A DNA stretch of 64,000 nucleotides, from the NCBI RefSeq assembly GCF_033439725.1, contig NW_026944389.1, positions 1 to 64,000 on the forward strand. Direction: 5' to 3'. Made by a program: the position numbers and the translations under genes. Source of the DNA: Neurospora tetraspora (Eukaryota > Ascomycota > Sordariomycetes > Sordariales > Sordariaceae). The notes below the pieces were generated by a model, which was given only the letters and a program-made list of their open reading frames with translations, did not search any database and was not told where the DNA came from. This document shows, piece by piece, positions 1-10,428 of this stretch; position 1 is the first letter of the stretch, and every line of letters starts with the position of its first letter.

Positions 1-2
1 CA

Positions 3-503
3 CTGGTCACTCATCCCAAAACTTCCGGCATCGTCAACCCTATCGCCCGCAAGCTCGCAACACCGGTATCACCCGGGCCACCGACAACCACATACCCGGG
101 AACCGGCCGCGGCGCCGCCCGCAACGGCCCCCGCGCTCCTAACGGCCGCAACACCACCCGCGGTGTTCCCATCCGACCGACAGCCCTCCACGCCCTGCAC
201 AGCCGCGCGTCCCTCAATGCCGCCGCCGTACATGGGCAGAATTCCCGCCATAACCTCAACCCAAGCATCCCCAATGCCCATGCCTCGACCGTTAGCAACA
301 TGACCACTGCCCTCCCCCATCGCTACTTGGTGTCTCTCGGCAGGCTCAACTTTGCCGAAGAAGATCTGGTGTTCGAGCAAGGCATAGACGAAGAGACAGT
401 GGAGAGAGCGCATGAGTTGCTGGAGCTGGCAGTGGAGAGAGGGGAGGGAGGGAGGGTCAAGGGGGTTTTTGTGGAGGGGCAACATGAAGTTGACGGGATA
501 TGA
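3..503 (+). CDS. 3' end of an unidentified protein gene (5' truncated by window edge)
   Basis: An open frame runs from the first bases of the window (codon phase starting at base 3) to a TGA at 501-503, giving 166 residues with no start codon in view. I chose this frame over the long minus-strand ORFs because its codons mostly end in C or G in the 5' half, as in the other genes here. The N-terminal part is basic, rich in Asn, Arg and Pro, and low in complexity. The last 60 residues look folded and acidic, with a likely helix around EETVERAHELLELAVERGEG, then VKGVFVEGQHEVDGI at the C terminus. I do not recognise the family. An internal ATG at 300 is in frame but is unlikely to be the true start, since the same frame is open upstream. 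Confidence 0.55.
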   Translation: MVTHPKTSGIVNPIARKLATPVSPGPPTTTYPGTGRGAARNGPRAPNGRNTTRGVPIRPTALHALHSRASLNAAAVHGQNSRHNLNPSIPNAHASTVSNMTTALPHRYLVSLGRLNFAEEDLVFEQGIDEETVERAHELLELAVERGEGGRVKGVFVEGQHEVDGI

Positions 504-652
504 GGTGGTTGCAATCAAGGCAGTCAGGTTTGGAGTAGGGAGAAAGAGAAGGGAAGGAAATTTTTTCTTTTTTTGTTTTTTTGGCTTTTTGATACCCATA
601 GAATCTAGAGTTTTTTTCTGTTGTGTGATGATGTGAGACATGATCTGAAATG

Positions 653-714
653 CGATCAGATGGGAGATCAACGCTTTCCAAGTTTTCCGTTCATTTATGT
701 CTCTCTTGCGATCT
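653..714 (+). repeat. direct repeat copy 1 (~62 bp)
   Basis: Begins CGATCAGATGGGAGATCAAC and ends CTCTCTTGCGATCT. The second copy at 1096-1154 is the same apart from a 3-base length difference and a few C/T and G/A transitions. Confidence 0.8.
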
Positions 715-1095
715 TGATTGTCAGCAGTTTGACTTTCTCTCCACCACTTTTACGCACTATTGGAACCACCCGGACAGATTCGACAAGTCAAGTGGAAGCC
801 GTTCACTCCTGCCTCAAATGTACCCGCCCAGGAGAATGAGACTGGATGGAACTCTCTCGGTTTTTGTGTTACACAAGACATGCTACGACCAAGGAAAGAC
901 CGATTCTGTTTATAATACTCCTCCAATTCGCGGGGTATTTGCACCTGACCTGGGCAGGAGGTCGAGGCAGGAATGAGTGTTGATATGGAAGGTACCTCGC
1001 CTTCACCGGAAGGAGGTATCTCTTGCATGCCCAGGCCCGGTCTTGACTTTCTCCGTTATCATCAACCAGGCCGCGGCTACTGTCACAATGCAGCA

Positions 1096-1154
1096 CGATC
1101 AGATGGGAGATCAACGCTTTAGTTTTCCGTTTATTTATATCTCTCTTGCGATCT
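1096..1154 (+). repeat. direct repeat copy 2 (~59 bp)
   Basis: Matches 653-714. The differences include TCATTTATGT to TTATTTATAT, transitions in the direction RIP would make. No other copy was noticed in the window. Confidence 0.8.
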
Positions 1155-1647
1155 CGTTAAGTCACATCAGCGTCTCCACCAAGATATGGTCAGTAACGCA
1201 ACCGCCTTATTTGCGCTGCCGTACTTACCTTGACGTTTAAGTAGATCCGTAGAAGGAACTCTCGACGTCTTCTCCTCCATTAGGACAAAGCAATGTCATT
1301 GACAGGAAGGTGCCAGTGATCGAGTTCTCTTTCTGATTCCGCCGCCGCTCTTGCCTTCGCATTCAAGTCGAAACTTCCCGGAGTATTTCAAAAGTTGTTC
1401 TTCACTCGGGCCCCATCAGTGGCAATTTCCCCAGGGTTATTGACGCACAGAAACAAACAACGCATTTGCATCTGTATAAGTAACACCATTCTCTTCCCCG
1501 TTCTCTTCAACTCTGGCCATATTCACGCTTAGCCACTTGTCAACCCCATCATCCAAGTCTGTTACGAAGCCTCTATTACTTTCGGAAGACCAACGAACAA
1601 ACCGCACCCATCTATCTGCAGCACAACTATAAACATATTCGCCAATC

Positions 1648-2634
1648 ATGGATGTCTCTGCCTCCAGCTCCACGTCCAACCATGAAGCCTTGATCCGGTC
1701 CTGGTATCTACACGATGGACAGATCAAAATCCCGTCACTTTCAGAAACAGATAATTTTATAGTCCTGAGCAACAAGGACGCCCGTTCAGAAACAGAGGTT
1801 ATTACATTCCTGAGTGACAAGGACGGCCAAAAGCCGACCCCTCTGCAGCTGATCGCCTGGATCCAACAAGAACACCCCCTCATACACAATCCCGCGTGGG
1901 CTCAGGCGTACCTTCCCTTGCTCTGTCCCACCGGCATCACTCTGGAAGAGGTCCAGAAGCACTTCCAGTACTTCAACAAAAGTAACATGACGAAGAGTAA
2001 ACACACCAATACCATGCACAAGTCATTTGACCTAACATCCAAGAAGATGGCCTTTCACCTCGGCTACACTCTCCAAGTCTTCTGGCTCCTAGTCCGACGC
2101 CCGTGCCCACCGGTCGCCGACCAGCCGGCGCATTTTTCCAATACGAAGCCGAACATTAGGCACCTGGCCCATTTCTTCGGCATGCTTTTGCGAGTGTTTT
2201 GGGAACAACGTGTGGTCACGGCGGCCAGCAGTGGCAGTCCCGGAACGGGGGGGCCGACTCAAGACACACCAGGGGAAGAAACGATCCAGTTCGGGTCATG
2301 GAAGAAGAGCAAAGGATCGATGGATAACTGGAGGGATTTGGAGGGGGCTTTGGCCACCTTGTGGCGTATCTTCACACATGGGGATGTGTTCAAAGGAACA
2401 GTGTTCGGCCTTTAGTTTCCGGCCGACATGGGCAGCATGAGAGATTGGGAGTTTGTTCACCTGTCGGCGGAGGAGGATGCGTGGTTTGGTATCTCTAGTG
2501 ATGGACCAGGCAAGATGTCGCCGCTGGCACTGGGACTGAAGGAGGCGGAGAGGGTGCAGAGGCATTGGGAAAAGGAGAAGAAGTGGGTGGATCCCATGTA
2601 CCCGGCTGAGTGGGAGGGATGGGCGGTGGTTTAG
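1648..2634 (+). CDS. hypothetical protein with an in-frame TAG (255 aa to the stop, 328 codons if the TAG is not an end)
   Basis: ATG at 1648 opens a 255-residue frame ending in TAG at 2413-2415. The same frame then stays open for another 73 codons to 2634. The downstream part reads as ordinary protein, with an acidic and aromatic stretch around DWEFVHLSAEEDAWFG and a C-terminal PAEWEGW. This suggests one gene interrupted by a single nonsense codon (CAG to TAG would be a RIP-type change), or an unrecognised intron spanning the stop. I looked for an intron that keeps the frame: the only options ending at the CAG at 2433-2435 use poor donors (GTGGCG at 2361, GTTCAA at 2388). No domain was recognised. 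The protein is soluble-looking, with no signal peptide or membrane segment, and the middle has several Trp, Phe and His residues. Confidence 0.5.
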
Positions 2635-2891
2635 GTTTGGAAGGGGCGTGGTTACATGTAGTAGCGTCAAGTTTGGGTGTGGATCATGACATGAAGTACT
2701 AGCGTAGTAGACAGCGATAGCAAATAGTGATATAAATGGTATGATGAGCACAGAATAGAAGAGGAACGCATAGGTGTGTGGTTCATGTCATCATCATTAT
2801 GTTTGTACAAGATCAAGCGCCGCCAATGTATACAAAAAAGTGTGTGGTATCGCTTTCAACTATCCAACTCCCATCCAGACCCTGCTTTTGT

Positions 2892-4202
2892 TTACTGCTC
2901 GTTGACGAAAAGGCCAGCCATGCCCATACCAGTGCCAATGCACATGCTCGTCAACAGAACCTTCTTGCCCGATTTCCTGCACTCGGCCAAACCAGTGACA
3001 ATCTGTCTAGCACCGGTGGCACCAAGGGGATGGCCAAGAGCAATAGCACCACCGCGGGGGTTCATCTTGGTCCAGTCGAGCTCGAGCTTGTCACGGCAGT
3101 AGACAGCCATGGAAGCGAAAGCCTCGTTGATCTCGACGACATCAATATCGTTGAGGGTAAGACCGTGTTGGTTGAGAAGCTTGGGGATGGCGATGGAGGG
3201 GCCGATACCCATGATGCGAGGAGCAAGACCAGCAACAGTCGAGCCCACGTACTTGCCGAGGATGGGCTGGCCGAGCTTAACGGCGGTAGAACGCTTCATG
3301 AGCAAGATAGCAGCGGCGCCATCAGTAACCTGGGAGGCGTTACCGCCGGTGGTGGTGGGACCCCACTGGGGGAAGGCAACGCGGATCTTGCCGAGGCTCT
3401 CGGCAGTAGTGCCGGGGCGGATACCCTCGTCCTTGGTGAGAGTGACGTCCTTCCACTCGCCATTGGCGTCCTTGACGCGGGTCTTGATGGGGACGATCTC
3501 GTCGTCGAAGAGGCCGGCCTTCTGGGCGCGCTCGGCACGCTGGAACGACTCGGCGGCGTATTTGTCCATCTCCTCGCGGGTAATGCCGAAGTCACGGCTG
3601 ACGTTCTCGGAGGTCCAACCCATGGGCTGCATGCAGTCGGCGGACTCTTGGGACTGGGAGGTGACGGCCTCGTCGAAGGGCTGCTCGAGGGCGTCGCCGC
3701 CAACGCTCATGGACTCGGCGCCCAGGGCGATACCGACCTCGATGGAGCCGCACGAGATGGAGTGGGCAATGTCCGCGACGGCCTTGAGGCCCGAGGAGCA
3801 GAAGCGGTTGAGCGAGTAGGCGCCGGCAGTGTTGGGGAAGCCGGCAGCGAGGGCGGCGGCACGGAGCTTGTAGGCGGCCTTGCCATCGGAGACCTGCAAA
3901 CACGGCCATTAACATCTGAACCGAGTCCCTTGTGACAGTCACTAAAAAGTTCGTACATTACCCATGGCGATATCCTCGACGAGCGCGGGATCAATCTTGG
4001 AGCGCTCCCTGACCTCCTTGAGAGTGGCATAGGCGAGATACTCGAGCGAGGTGTCCTTGAAGCCGCCCTTCTTGGCCTTGGTGAGTGGGGTGCGGATGGC
4101 GAGAGTGATGACAATGTCGTCGGGGTTCTTGGCCGTGATGTTGCTCAGAGCGCTACCTGGGGTCAGGTGCTTGAGGATGGAACCGAGACGTTCAACCGCC
4201 AT
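2892..4202 (-). CDS. peroxisomal 3-ketoacyl-CoA thiolase (acetyl-CoA C-acyltransferase)
   Basis: Two exons, 4202-3957 and 3893-2892, separated by a 63-nt intron (GTACGA...TTGCAG), encode 415 residues, the usual length for this family. The enzyme performs the last step of beta-oxidation, cleaving 3-ketoacyl-CoA with CoA to release acetyl-CoA. Residues 5-13 (RLGSILKHL) fit the PTS2 consensus R-L-x5-H-L, so peroxisomal import by the Pex7 route is expected. The acylated cysteine is about residue 114 in NRFCSSGLKAV. The C-terminal thiolase motifs NEAFA, GHPLGATGARQ and CIGTGMGMAG supply the active-site His and the second Cys. The splice is phase 0 between MGN and VSDGKAAYK. The family call is secure; which paralogue this is among fungal thiolases cannot be told from the window. 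Confidence 0.95.
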
Positions 4203-5879
4203 TGTGACTGCTGTTGTGGTTGTTTGTTTTGGTGGTGATGGTTGGGTTGGTTGGGAGACGAGGATATCCGGCGGCGGGAGTTGGGACAGGAATCGACAGC
4301 GACACGGACAGAAAGAGACGGTAAGCGAGATGTTCAGTGACCGTCGGCTGTCGTGGTTAAAAGGGATCGGCCATGGGCTGGCGGGAGTGGTGGCGGCATC
4401 TTGTTCGTCTTGAACGGCCCATGTGGAATGCGACTGGAAGAGTGGGGTTGTGTTTGCCGAGGCACAAGTGAGAGACGGGAGTGGTGGTTCCCGTCTCCCG
4501 TCATTGTCGGTTCGGTCGGGTCGGGTGTTTGGACTTGGTTTCAGCGGTGGCTGTTACTGGCTGTTAGGGAACATTGGGGTACAAAGAGATCCTCGAGTGG
4601 GTTCGTGCCGCTGGAGCATCAAAATGTCCGGGGCAAACGGTTGCGGGGAAGAGGGCGGAAAGTGGGCGTGACGGGGATTGCCCACACTGCCGCATCAGTC
4701 CTTAACAGCTGCCCCCAACTGCACTGACCTCCGGTCGACGGCACCACTGAACCGACACCTCGGTCCACTAAAAAGTCAACGGTCGTGCGGGCAAACGTGT
4801 ACCCTCGGCAGTTCATCCTTTTTCCGGGTCCAACACCATCATGAACTCTTCTTCATCATGATATTAGCCCGACAATGGCGACACAAGATATCCAAAAGGA
4901 GGGAAGACGATATATGATATCTTTCACCAAGAAGTTTCTTGGGATTGCTCATATCCTCTTTACCACGACCAGCATCCCCATCCTCGTAGCGACAACTGAA
5001 CGCGACAACTCCTCTGCCTGCCGCGGCTACAGGCACATGAACACCTAGTCACATCAATGAGATGTGCCAGGACAAACACGTCGAGGTTCACATCGCTCCA
5101 ACGACAGAACTCTCGGCCATTACAGAACTGCAACTCTTCACCGTCCCGAGATATCACCAGGGTATATCAATCCGACTTCATCACCAAAGCGACACTGAAT
5201 GGCTCACCGTGGCTGGCGGACATCATGCCTGGGGCTGACAATAGTTCATCCGATGCCATTTCTTTTCTCTTTTCTTTTTCCCTTGGCGTCATGAGGCTTC
5301 CAGTACCTGAAGATGGCGTTTCTGGCACCTCCATGGCTGCTGTGCCATCCCGACCTATTAGACATGGTTAGGTACCTTATCTTTGGCAGCACTCTCAGCT
5401 CACTGCCGTCAGCCCGTAGACGCCGTCGAATTTCCACATCGGGATAGGAATGTTTCCTTGGGCTCTGTCGACGCGCATGACTGGGCGGTTGCAAAATGGC
5501 AAATACGAGGCTCGGCCACAGTGATGAAGAAAGCTGAAACGGAAAAGCATCGACGGCCCTTTTTCTACTTGCTGACCTGCTGTTTCTGATGACATTTAGA
5601 GTTCCAGATCCCAGCTTTCACTTTACTGTTTCGACGGCCGATAGAACGAGACTGGACCTTCCCACGACATTCTTAGCTGCAGCAAGAACCAGCCTCGATA
5701 CGACCTTTGTAACGGTGCAAGTATCCGTCAGCTCTCCGGCGTCGCATTCGTCGAGTCGTTATCAACAACCGCCGATGCCTTATTCCGAACAAGTTCCCAG
5801 CCTCCGAGTCTGATTACTTCAATCCCAAACCAAGAGGCCTTGGATCCGATCCCATCATCACCACAACCGCGCCCTCGAC
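4203..5879. other. intergenic region between divergent thiolase and glucanase genes
   Basis: About 1.7 kb shared by two divergently transcribed genes. Short ORFs occur on both strands but none has protein-like composition or a recognisable domain. The segment next to 5880 is C-rich and looks like the 5' UTR of the glucanase gene. Confidence 0.5.
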
Positions 5880-6931
5880 ATGCTTACCCGAGCCATCGCG
5901 GTCGCTGCCGCCCTCTTGGTCACATCCGCTTCCGCCAACTCCAAGCGCGGCCTAGTCTTCACTCCCAACTCGACCTTCCCGCATGACGCCTACATTTGGA
6001 CTGCCCCTCCCACCGACCTGACATGGTACTACAACTACAAACCGCTGCCTTCCCAGATCTACTCCAACCTATCCCAATCAGACTTTGAGTTCGTTCCCAT
6101 GCTCTGGGGCGCTCCCTCCGATATCAACGACAAGTCCTTCTACAACACCATCAAGACCTTGATCGACGAGCGCGGTGTCAACATCACCCACATCCTAACG
6201 TTCAACGAGCCTGATGGACCGGGAGAGTATGGTGGGAGCGACATTGACCCCGAGGTGGCCGCCCAGGTGTGGGTGAACAACATTGTGCCGTTGCAGGAGG
6301 ATTACAAGGCACTAAGAGTAGGGTTGCCGGCTTGCACGGGTGCTCCCGCGGGGCTGGAGTGGTCCAAAAAGTTTTTGGAGGCTTGCTCTGGTCTGATCAG
6401 TGAGGATGCAAAGACCAAGAACTGTACCTTCGACTTTGTTCCCATCCACTGGTATGGCAATTTCGAGGGGCTGGCTAGTCATATGGGAGAATACTCTGCT
6501 GCGTAGGTCCTTTCCTTTCTTCCTTCCCGTTTCTTGCTCTCCACGACCACAGGCTGACCTCGGGACTGCACAGCTTCCCAAACAAGTCCATGTGGGTCAC
6601 CGAGTACAATCTCGCCAATGCCAACCTGCAAGAGACCCAAGCCTTCTACAAAACGTCGGCCGAATACTTGGATCGGCTGGACTTTGTCGAAAGATACTCC
6701 CTTTTCGGTGCTTTCCGCGCAGATGTGTCCAATGTTGGCCCTAATGCTGCCATGTTGAACCGTGACGGCGAATTGACGGATATCGGGGCTTGGTACCTCG
6801 GGAGACAGGCGACCGGAATTGACCCGAACAGTGGTAAGGGTGGTAAGGATTCGGGTGCGGTGAGGGTGCCGACTCCCGGCCTTCTGACTTTGCTACTTGT
6901 CTCCTTGCTTGGTTTGGTGAACTTTGCGTAA
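5880..6931 (+). CDS. GH128-type secreted cell-wall beta-glucanase, probably GPI-anchored
   Basis: Exons 5880-6502 and 6553-6931 with a 50-nt intron (GTAGGT...CACAG) give 333 residues. The ORF would otherwise stop at TAG 6504-6506; splicing joins YSA to ALTSGLHSFPNKSMWVTEYNL. The protein resembles the Asl1-like glycosyl hydrolase family 128 (fungal endo-beta-1,3-glucanases). The two likely catalytic glutamates are in LTFNEPDGPG (acid/base) and WVTEYN (nucleophile). Residues 1-19 form a signal peptide (MLTRAIAVAAALLVTSASA). The last ~20 residues are hydrophobic (PGLLTLLLVSLLGLVNFA) after a Gly/Ser/Lys-rich spacer, which fits a GPI attachment signal and thus a wall or plasma-membrane location. 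Several NxS/T sites are present. A role in wall glucan remodelling is inferred from the family. Confidence 0.85.
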
Positions 6932-7683
6932 TGACTGATCTACGAATGCAGGATAGAGAGAGCGTTGGTTCTTTTTAGAGGTATGTTTTCTTGGCTTTGT
7001 TGGTTTTTTTCTTGGAAACCCATAGATAGAGCTGCTTTTTGGCTTTAACTGGCAGCGTAGATGCCGCATTGGCTATGAATAATGTCTATATCTTTACGTT
7101 CACGTTTTCTATTCAACCAACATCACACACAATGTGGCAGGAATATCTTACGACCTCTTACTCAATCCCCAAGCCGTTATTCATCTCCATGCACACAACC
7201 GAGGATGCTCACTCATGCCCAGTCATCCCCAGGAAAGGGGTACAATCTGAATAGGGGTTCTCCCGTCAGTAACACCGATCGTACGTCTTGGCCAGCGTCC
7301 ATACCAGTACACGTGTATACCACGACCTCTCGCATTGTTTAGACCAGCAATCGATCGCCACGTCGTTTCGGAAACTTTTATGCAGAAGACAAACCGTCGT
7401 TTCTCAACCCTTTCTTTTAGCTTCAGGGGCCAAGCCGCCAAGAGGGGCTCAACAATGCCCACCTGATCCTTACGAGCCCCATTGCAATCCCTGTCTTCCA
7501 TGGACGGCAAGCGAACCATCCAATCGATGGCATTATGAAACAGACCGTTGTGCCCACTGGACCCGCTGGATCGTTCCGCGATAGCGGAACTATGCGGCCG
7601 CCCCATAGCTCTGCACCGGTAAGACTGGAACGGCCGGTCCAAATGCTCCATCGGCTTCTCACCCTTGAGGTATGCCAATTTGT
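6932..7683. other. intergenic region, 3' side of the glucanase gene
   Basis: No gene supported. The minus strand carries a 151-codon ORF (7678-7223) with no recognisable motif; I do not call it because nothing else supports it. Confidence 0.4.
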
Positions 7684-7841
7684 TACACCTCTGCGGGATA
7701 CAACTTGTTAGCTTGGTACGGGAAATCTACAAGAAACAGGGGGCAGACAGACGACAAGCCAGCTATTTCTTGTGCATAAATTTAGGTTCGTTGCCACCCG
7801 CATAAACCACGCTAACGAAGTTGTATCCCAGCAGAGGTGTA
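7684..7841. mobile_element. MITE copy A with long terminal inverted repeats
   Basis: A 158-bp element starts TACACCTCTGCGGGATACAA and ends in its near-perfect inverse ...TGTATCCCAGCAGAGGTGTA. The arms (about 34 bp: 7684-7718 and 7806-7841) differ by only a few bases. The outermost TA on each side could be a TA target-site duplication, as in Tc1/mariner-type MITEs. There is no coding capacity. It lies about 385 bp upstream of the aldehyde dehydrogenase start. A related copy is at 13161-13324. Confidence 0.75.
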
Positions 7842-7970
7842 GAAAGTGCCACCTCTTTCTCCCACGTTGCCATGGCACCGCTCACCGTTTGTTAGAAAGT
7901 GCCGCCTCCGATCTTTCTCGGAGAAAGAGGTTTCTCCCACGTTACTACCACGTCACCGCTCACCGTGACA
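7841..7970 (+). repeat. imperfect tandem duplication upstream of the aldehyde dehydrogenase gene
   Basis: Two units, about 7841-7888 and 7894-7968, both begin AGAAAGTGCC and carry TTTCTCCCACGTT and CACCGCTCACCGT in the same order. The second unit has an extra ~24-nt segment able to form a hairpin (CTCCGA...TCGGAG). The repeat abuts the right end of MITE copy A. Confidence 0.7.
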
Positions 7971-8115
7971 AACCCTTGTGCCGCTAGCACAACAGTTTCA
8001 CAACAGCCCAGAACCATGACTTCCCCGTTCAACATGGCAACCGGACCAGGCACCGAGATGGGAAAACGTGTCCTGGATGTCAGAATGTCTCCGGTGGGAG
8101 GTTAAGCTTGGGGGG

Positions 8116-8124
8116 TATATAAAG
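8116..8124 (+). promoter_or_regulatory. TATA box of the aldehyde dehydrogenase gene
   Basis: TATATAAAG lies 101 bp upstream of the ATG at 8225, just after a G-run. Spacing and sequence fit a fungal TATA element, and such a strong TATA suggests a regulated or highly expressed gene. Confidence 0.6.
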
Positions 8125-8224
8125 ATGGGAAAAGGATCCTGATATTCTAACTTTCGGATCTTCTACCATCTTCTCACTCACCTTTCTCGCATCCATCCTC
8201 ACAAGAGACACCACCACATTCAAG

Positions 8225-9819
8225 ATGGCTTCTACTACTGACTACAAGATCGACTTCACGGTATGTCCTCTCCCCTTTCACTACCTTTTTCTGCCCCTGG
8301 CGGCCCCTCTCGTGGGCTGCCCTTGCCGCCCTCAGTTATCACCACTGTCACGCTCCCACACATGAACCACCTACTAACACATCTCCAGACCTTCTACAAC
8401 GTCATCAACAATGAGTTGAAGTCAACCCCCACCACCCGCACCGCCATCAACCCCTCCACCCTGGCCCCCCTTCCTCCCGTCCCCGTCTCCACCAAGTCCG
8501 ACGTCGACGCTGCTGTTTCGGCCGCCAAGGCCGCGTTCCCCTCATGGCGTGACACCCCTGTCGACGAGCGCTCTGCCCTCATCGACACCTTCGCCGATGC
8601 CATCCGAGCCAACTTCATGGAGTTTGCCTCTCTGCTTGCGCTCGAAGGCAAGCCCCCCATGGCGGCGCAGTTCGAGGTCGACTTCGCAATCAAGCACTTG
8701 AAGGGGACGGCGCAGCTGAGGTTGGAGGAGGAGGTGGTTGAGGATACCGAGGAGAAGCTCGTCAAGGTGCGGTATACTCCCCTTGGTGTCGGTGTCGGTA
8801 TCGTCCCGTTCAACTACCCCGTGTTTCTGGGTCTCGGCAAGTTGGGACCCGCGGTGTTGGCTGGAAACGCATTCATCTGGAAGCCTTCGCCGTACACGCC
8901 CAACACCGCGCTGAAGCTGGTTGAGCTGGCGGCTAAGATCTTCCCCCCTGGTGTTGTCCAGGCTTTGTCTGGCGAGGAGGACTTGGGACCCTGGCTTACT
9001 GCTCATCCCGATATTCGCAAGATCTCCTTCACCGGCAGCACGCCGACGGGCAAGAAGGTCATGGCTGCGTGCGCCAGCACGCTCAAGCGCGTGACGCTCG
9101 AGCTGGGCGGCAACGACGCGGCGATTGTTTGCGAGGATGTCGATCTGGCCCAGGTCGTGCCCAAGGTTGCTCTCGGCGCTTTCAACAACGCTGGCCAACT
9201 CTGCGTCGACATTAAGAGGATATTCGTCCACGAAAAGATCTACGACCAGTTCCTGGCCGGGATGGTCGAGGCCGTCAAGACGTTCAAGTTCGGCGGGTCC
9301 GACGACACCGAGGGCGCCTTCTTCCCTCCTGTTCAGAACGCGATGCAGTTCGAGAAGGTCAAGGAGATGTTTGCCCAGATTAAGAAGGAGGGATGGAAGC
9401 CTGCTATTGGTGGTGAGGTCGAGGCCGAGGCGGGCGAGAAGAAGGGGTACTACTTCAAGCCTACCATCATCGATAACCCGCCTGAGGAGTCCAGGATCGT
9501 GCAGGAGGAGCCGTTTGGTCCTATTCTGCCCGTCCTGAAGTGGAACGGCGATGAGGATGAGGTGGTCAGGATGGCCAACAACACCGATATGGGACTGGGT
9601 GCGTCCGTCTGGAGTAGTGATTTGGAGAGGGCGGAGAGGATCGCGAAGAGGTTGGAGGCTGGCAGTCTCTGGATCAACACCCATCAGGATCTGCACGCTA
9701 ACGTACCGTTTGGTGGATTCAAGCAATCCGGCATGGGGCACGATTGGGGTATCATCGGTCTTAAGGGCTGGTGCAACACCCAGAGCTTGCTTTTGAGAAG
9801 GTCAGGGGGTATTATTTAA
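8225..9819 (+). CDS. aldehyde dehydrogenase (NAD(P)-dependent, ALDH superfamily)
   Basis: A 36-nt first exon (8225-8260, MASTTDYKIDFT) is joined by a 128-nt intron (GTATGT..., branch CTAAC at 8374-8378, acceptor CAG at 8386-8388) to exon 8389-9819, giving 488 residues. Fungal members oxidise an aldehyde to the acid with NAD(P)+. Family landmarks are the FNYPVF loop near the cofactor, FTGSTPTGKKVM of the Rossmann fold, the general-base glutamate E250 in TLELGGND, the catalytic cysteine C284 in NNAGQLC, and EEPFGPILPV further on. There is no signal peptide, so the protein is presumably cytosolic. The ATG context (AAGATGGCT) is good and a TATA box lies about 100 bp upstream. The substrate cannot be read from sequence; the short N-terminal exon is the least certain part. 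Confidence 0.93.
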
Positions 9820-10428
9820 GGAGCGATAGGATGCATCTTGTTAGAAGAAGTGAATTTGAAGCAAAGCGTGTTGTTTTCACAACTCAAGACATGATCGAGA
9901 CCCAATCGTGACAGATGTGAGGTGCCAACGGCCCGCCGAAACGCAGCTTGACATTGTTACTGCACATATCGAAGCTCTTCATGCTGGTAAGAAAGTCCAA
10001 TGGTCATTTACGTCATTTACGACGTGTCAAGTTAAGATTTATCAGGGTTAGGGATTACTGTGACACTGCCCACGTAGGAAAGTGACACTGCCCGCCGAGG
10101 AAGTCTCTCTGGCTGATGTCACCTCTCTTTCACCATACCAGAGGTATTTATCATCGATTGACTTCAAGGACTGCCTAAATCCACCTGTCGATGCCGGACA
10201 ACCAGACTCGAACGCATTTAGCTCCTCCATGCATGTATCCAAATCATCCAACAATCCACGAGGGTACCTCTACCCTGTTCTTCAACCCACCAAATTTCAC
10301 TCTTCAGCAGGAACGCCAGTTAGTCCTAAACACAACATGGACACTCCCATCAAACGAATCGACCTATCGTACAAGTTTACATCACATCAGCCAGCTGTCT
10401 TATCCAGTTCTCCCCTCCTCACATTTCC
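9820..10428. other. intergenic region between convergent aldehyde dehydrogenase and DUF4360 genes
   Basis: No gene seen. A short tandem duplication, GTGACACTGCCC, occurs at about 10060-10071 and 10081-10092. Confidence 0.5.

Larger units (their letters stand above)
504..1647. other. intergenic region with a pair of direct repeats
   Basis: No convincing gene is visible. The stretch holds two copies of a ~60-bp sequence (653-714 and 1096-1154), annotated separately. A T-rich run (560-620) directly follows the stop of the first gene and is probably its 3' UTR. Confidence 0.5.

Noticed and set aside
69-671. 200-codon minus-strand ORF at the left edge
   Set aside because: It is low-complexity and antisense to a plus-strand frame with better codon use, open from the window start to 503.
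2778-3935. 385-codon plus-strand ORF across the thiolase
   Set aside because: Antisense shadow of the thiolase exon; no domain in it.
7223-7678. 151-codon minus-strand ORF ending at MITE copy A
   Set aside because: No recognisable motif, no splice or promoter support, average composition for random GC-rich sequence.
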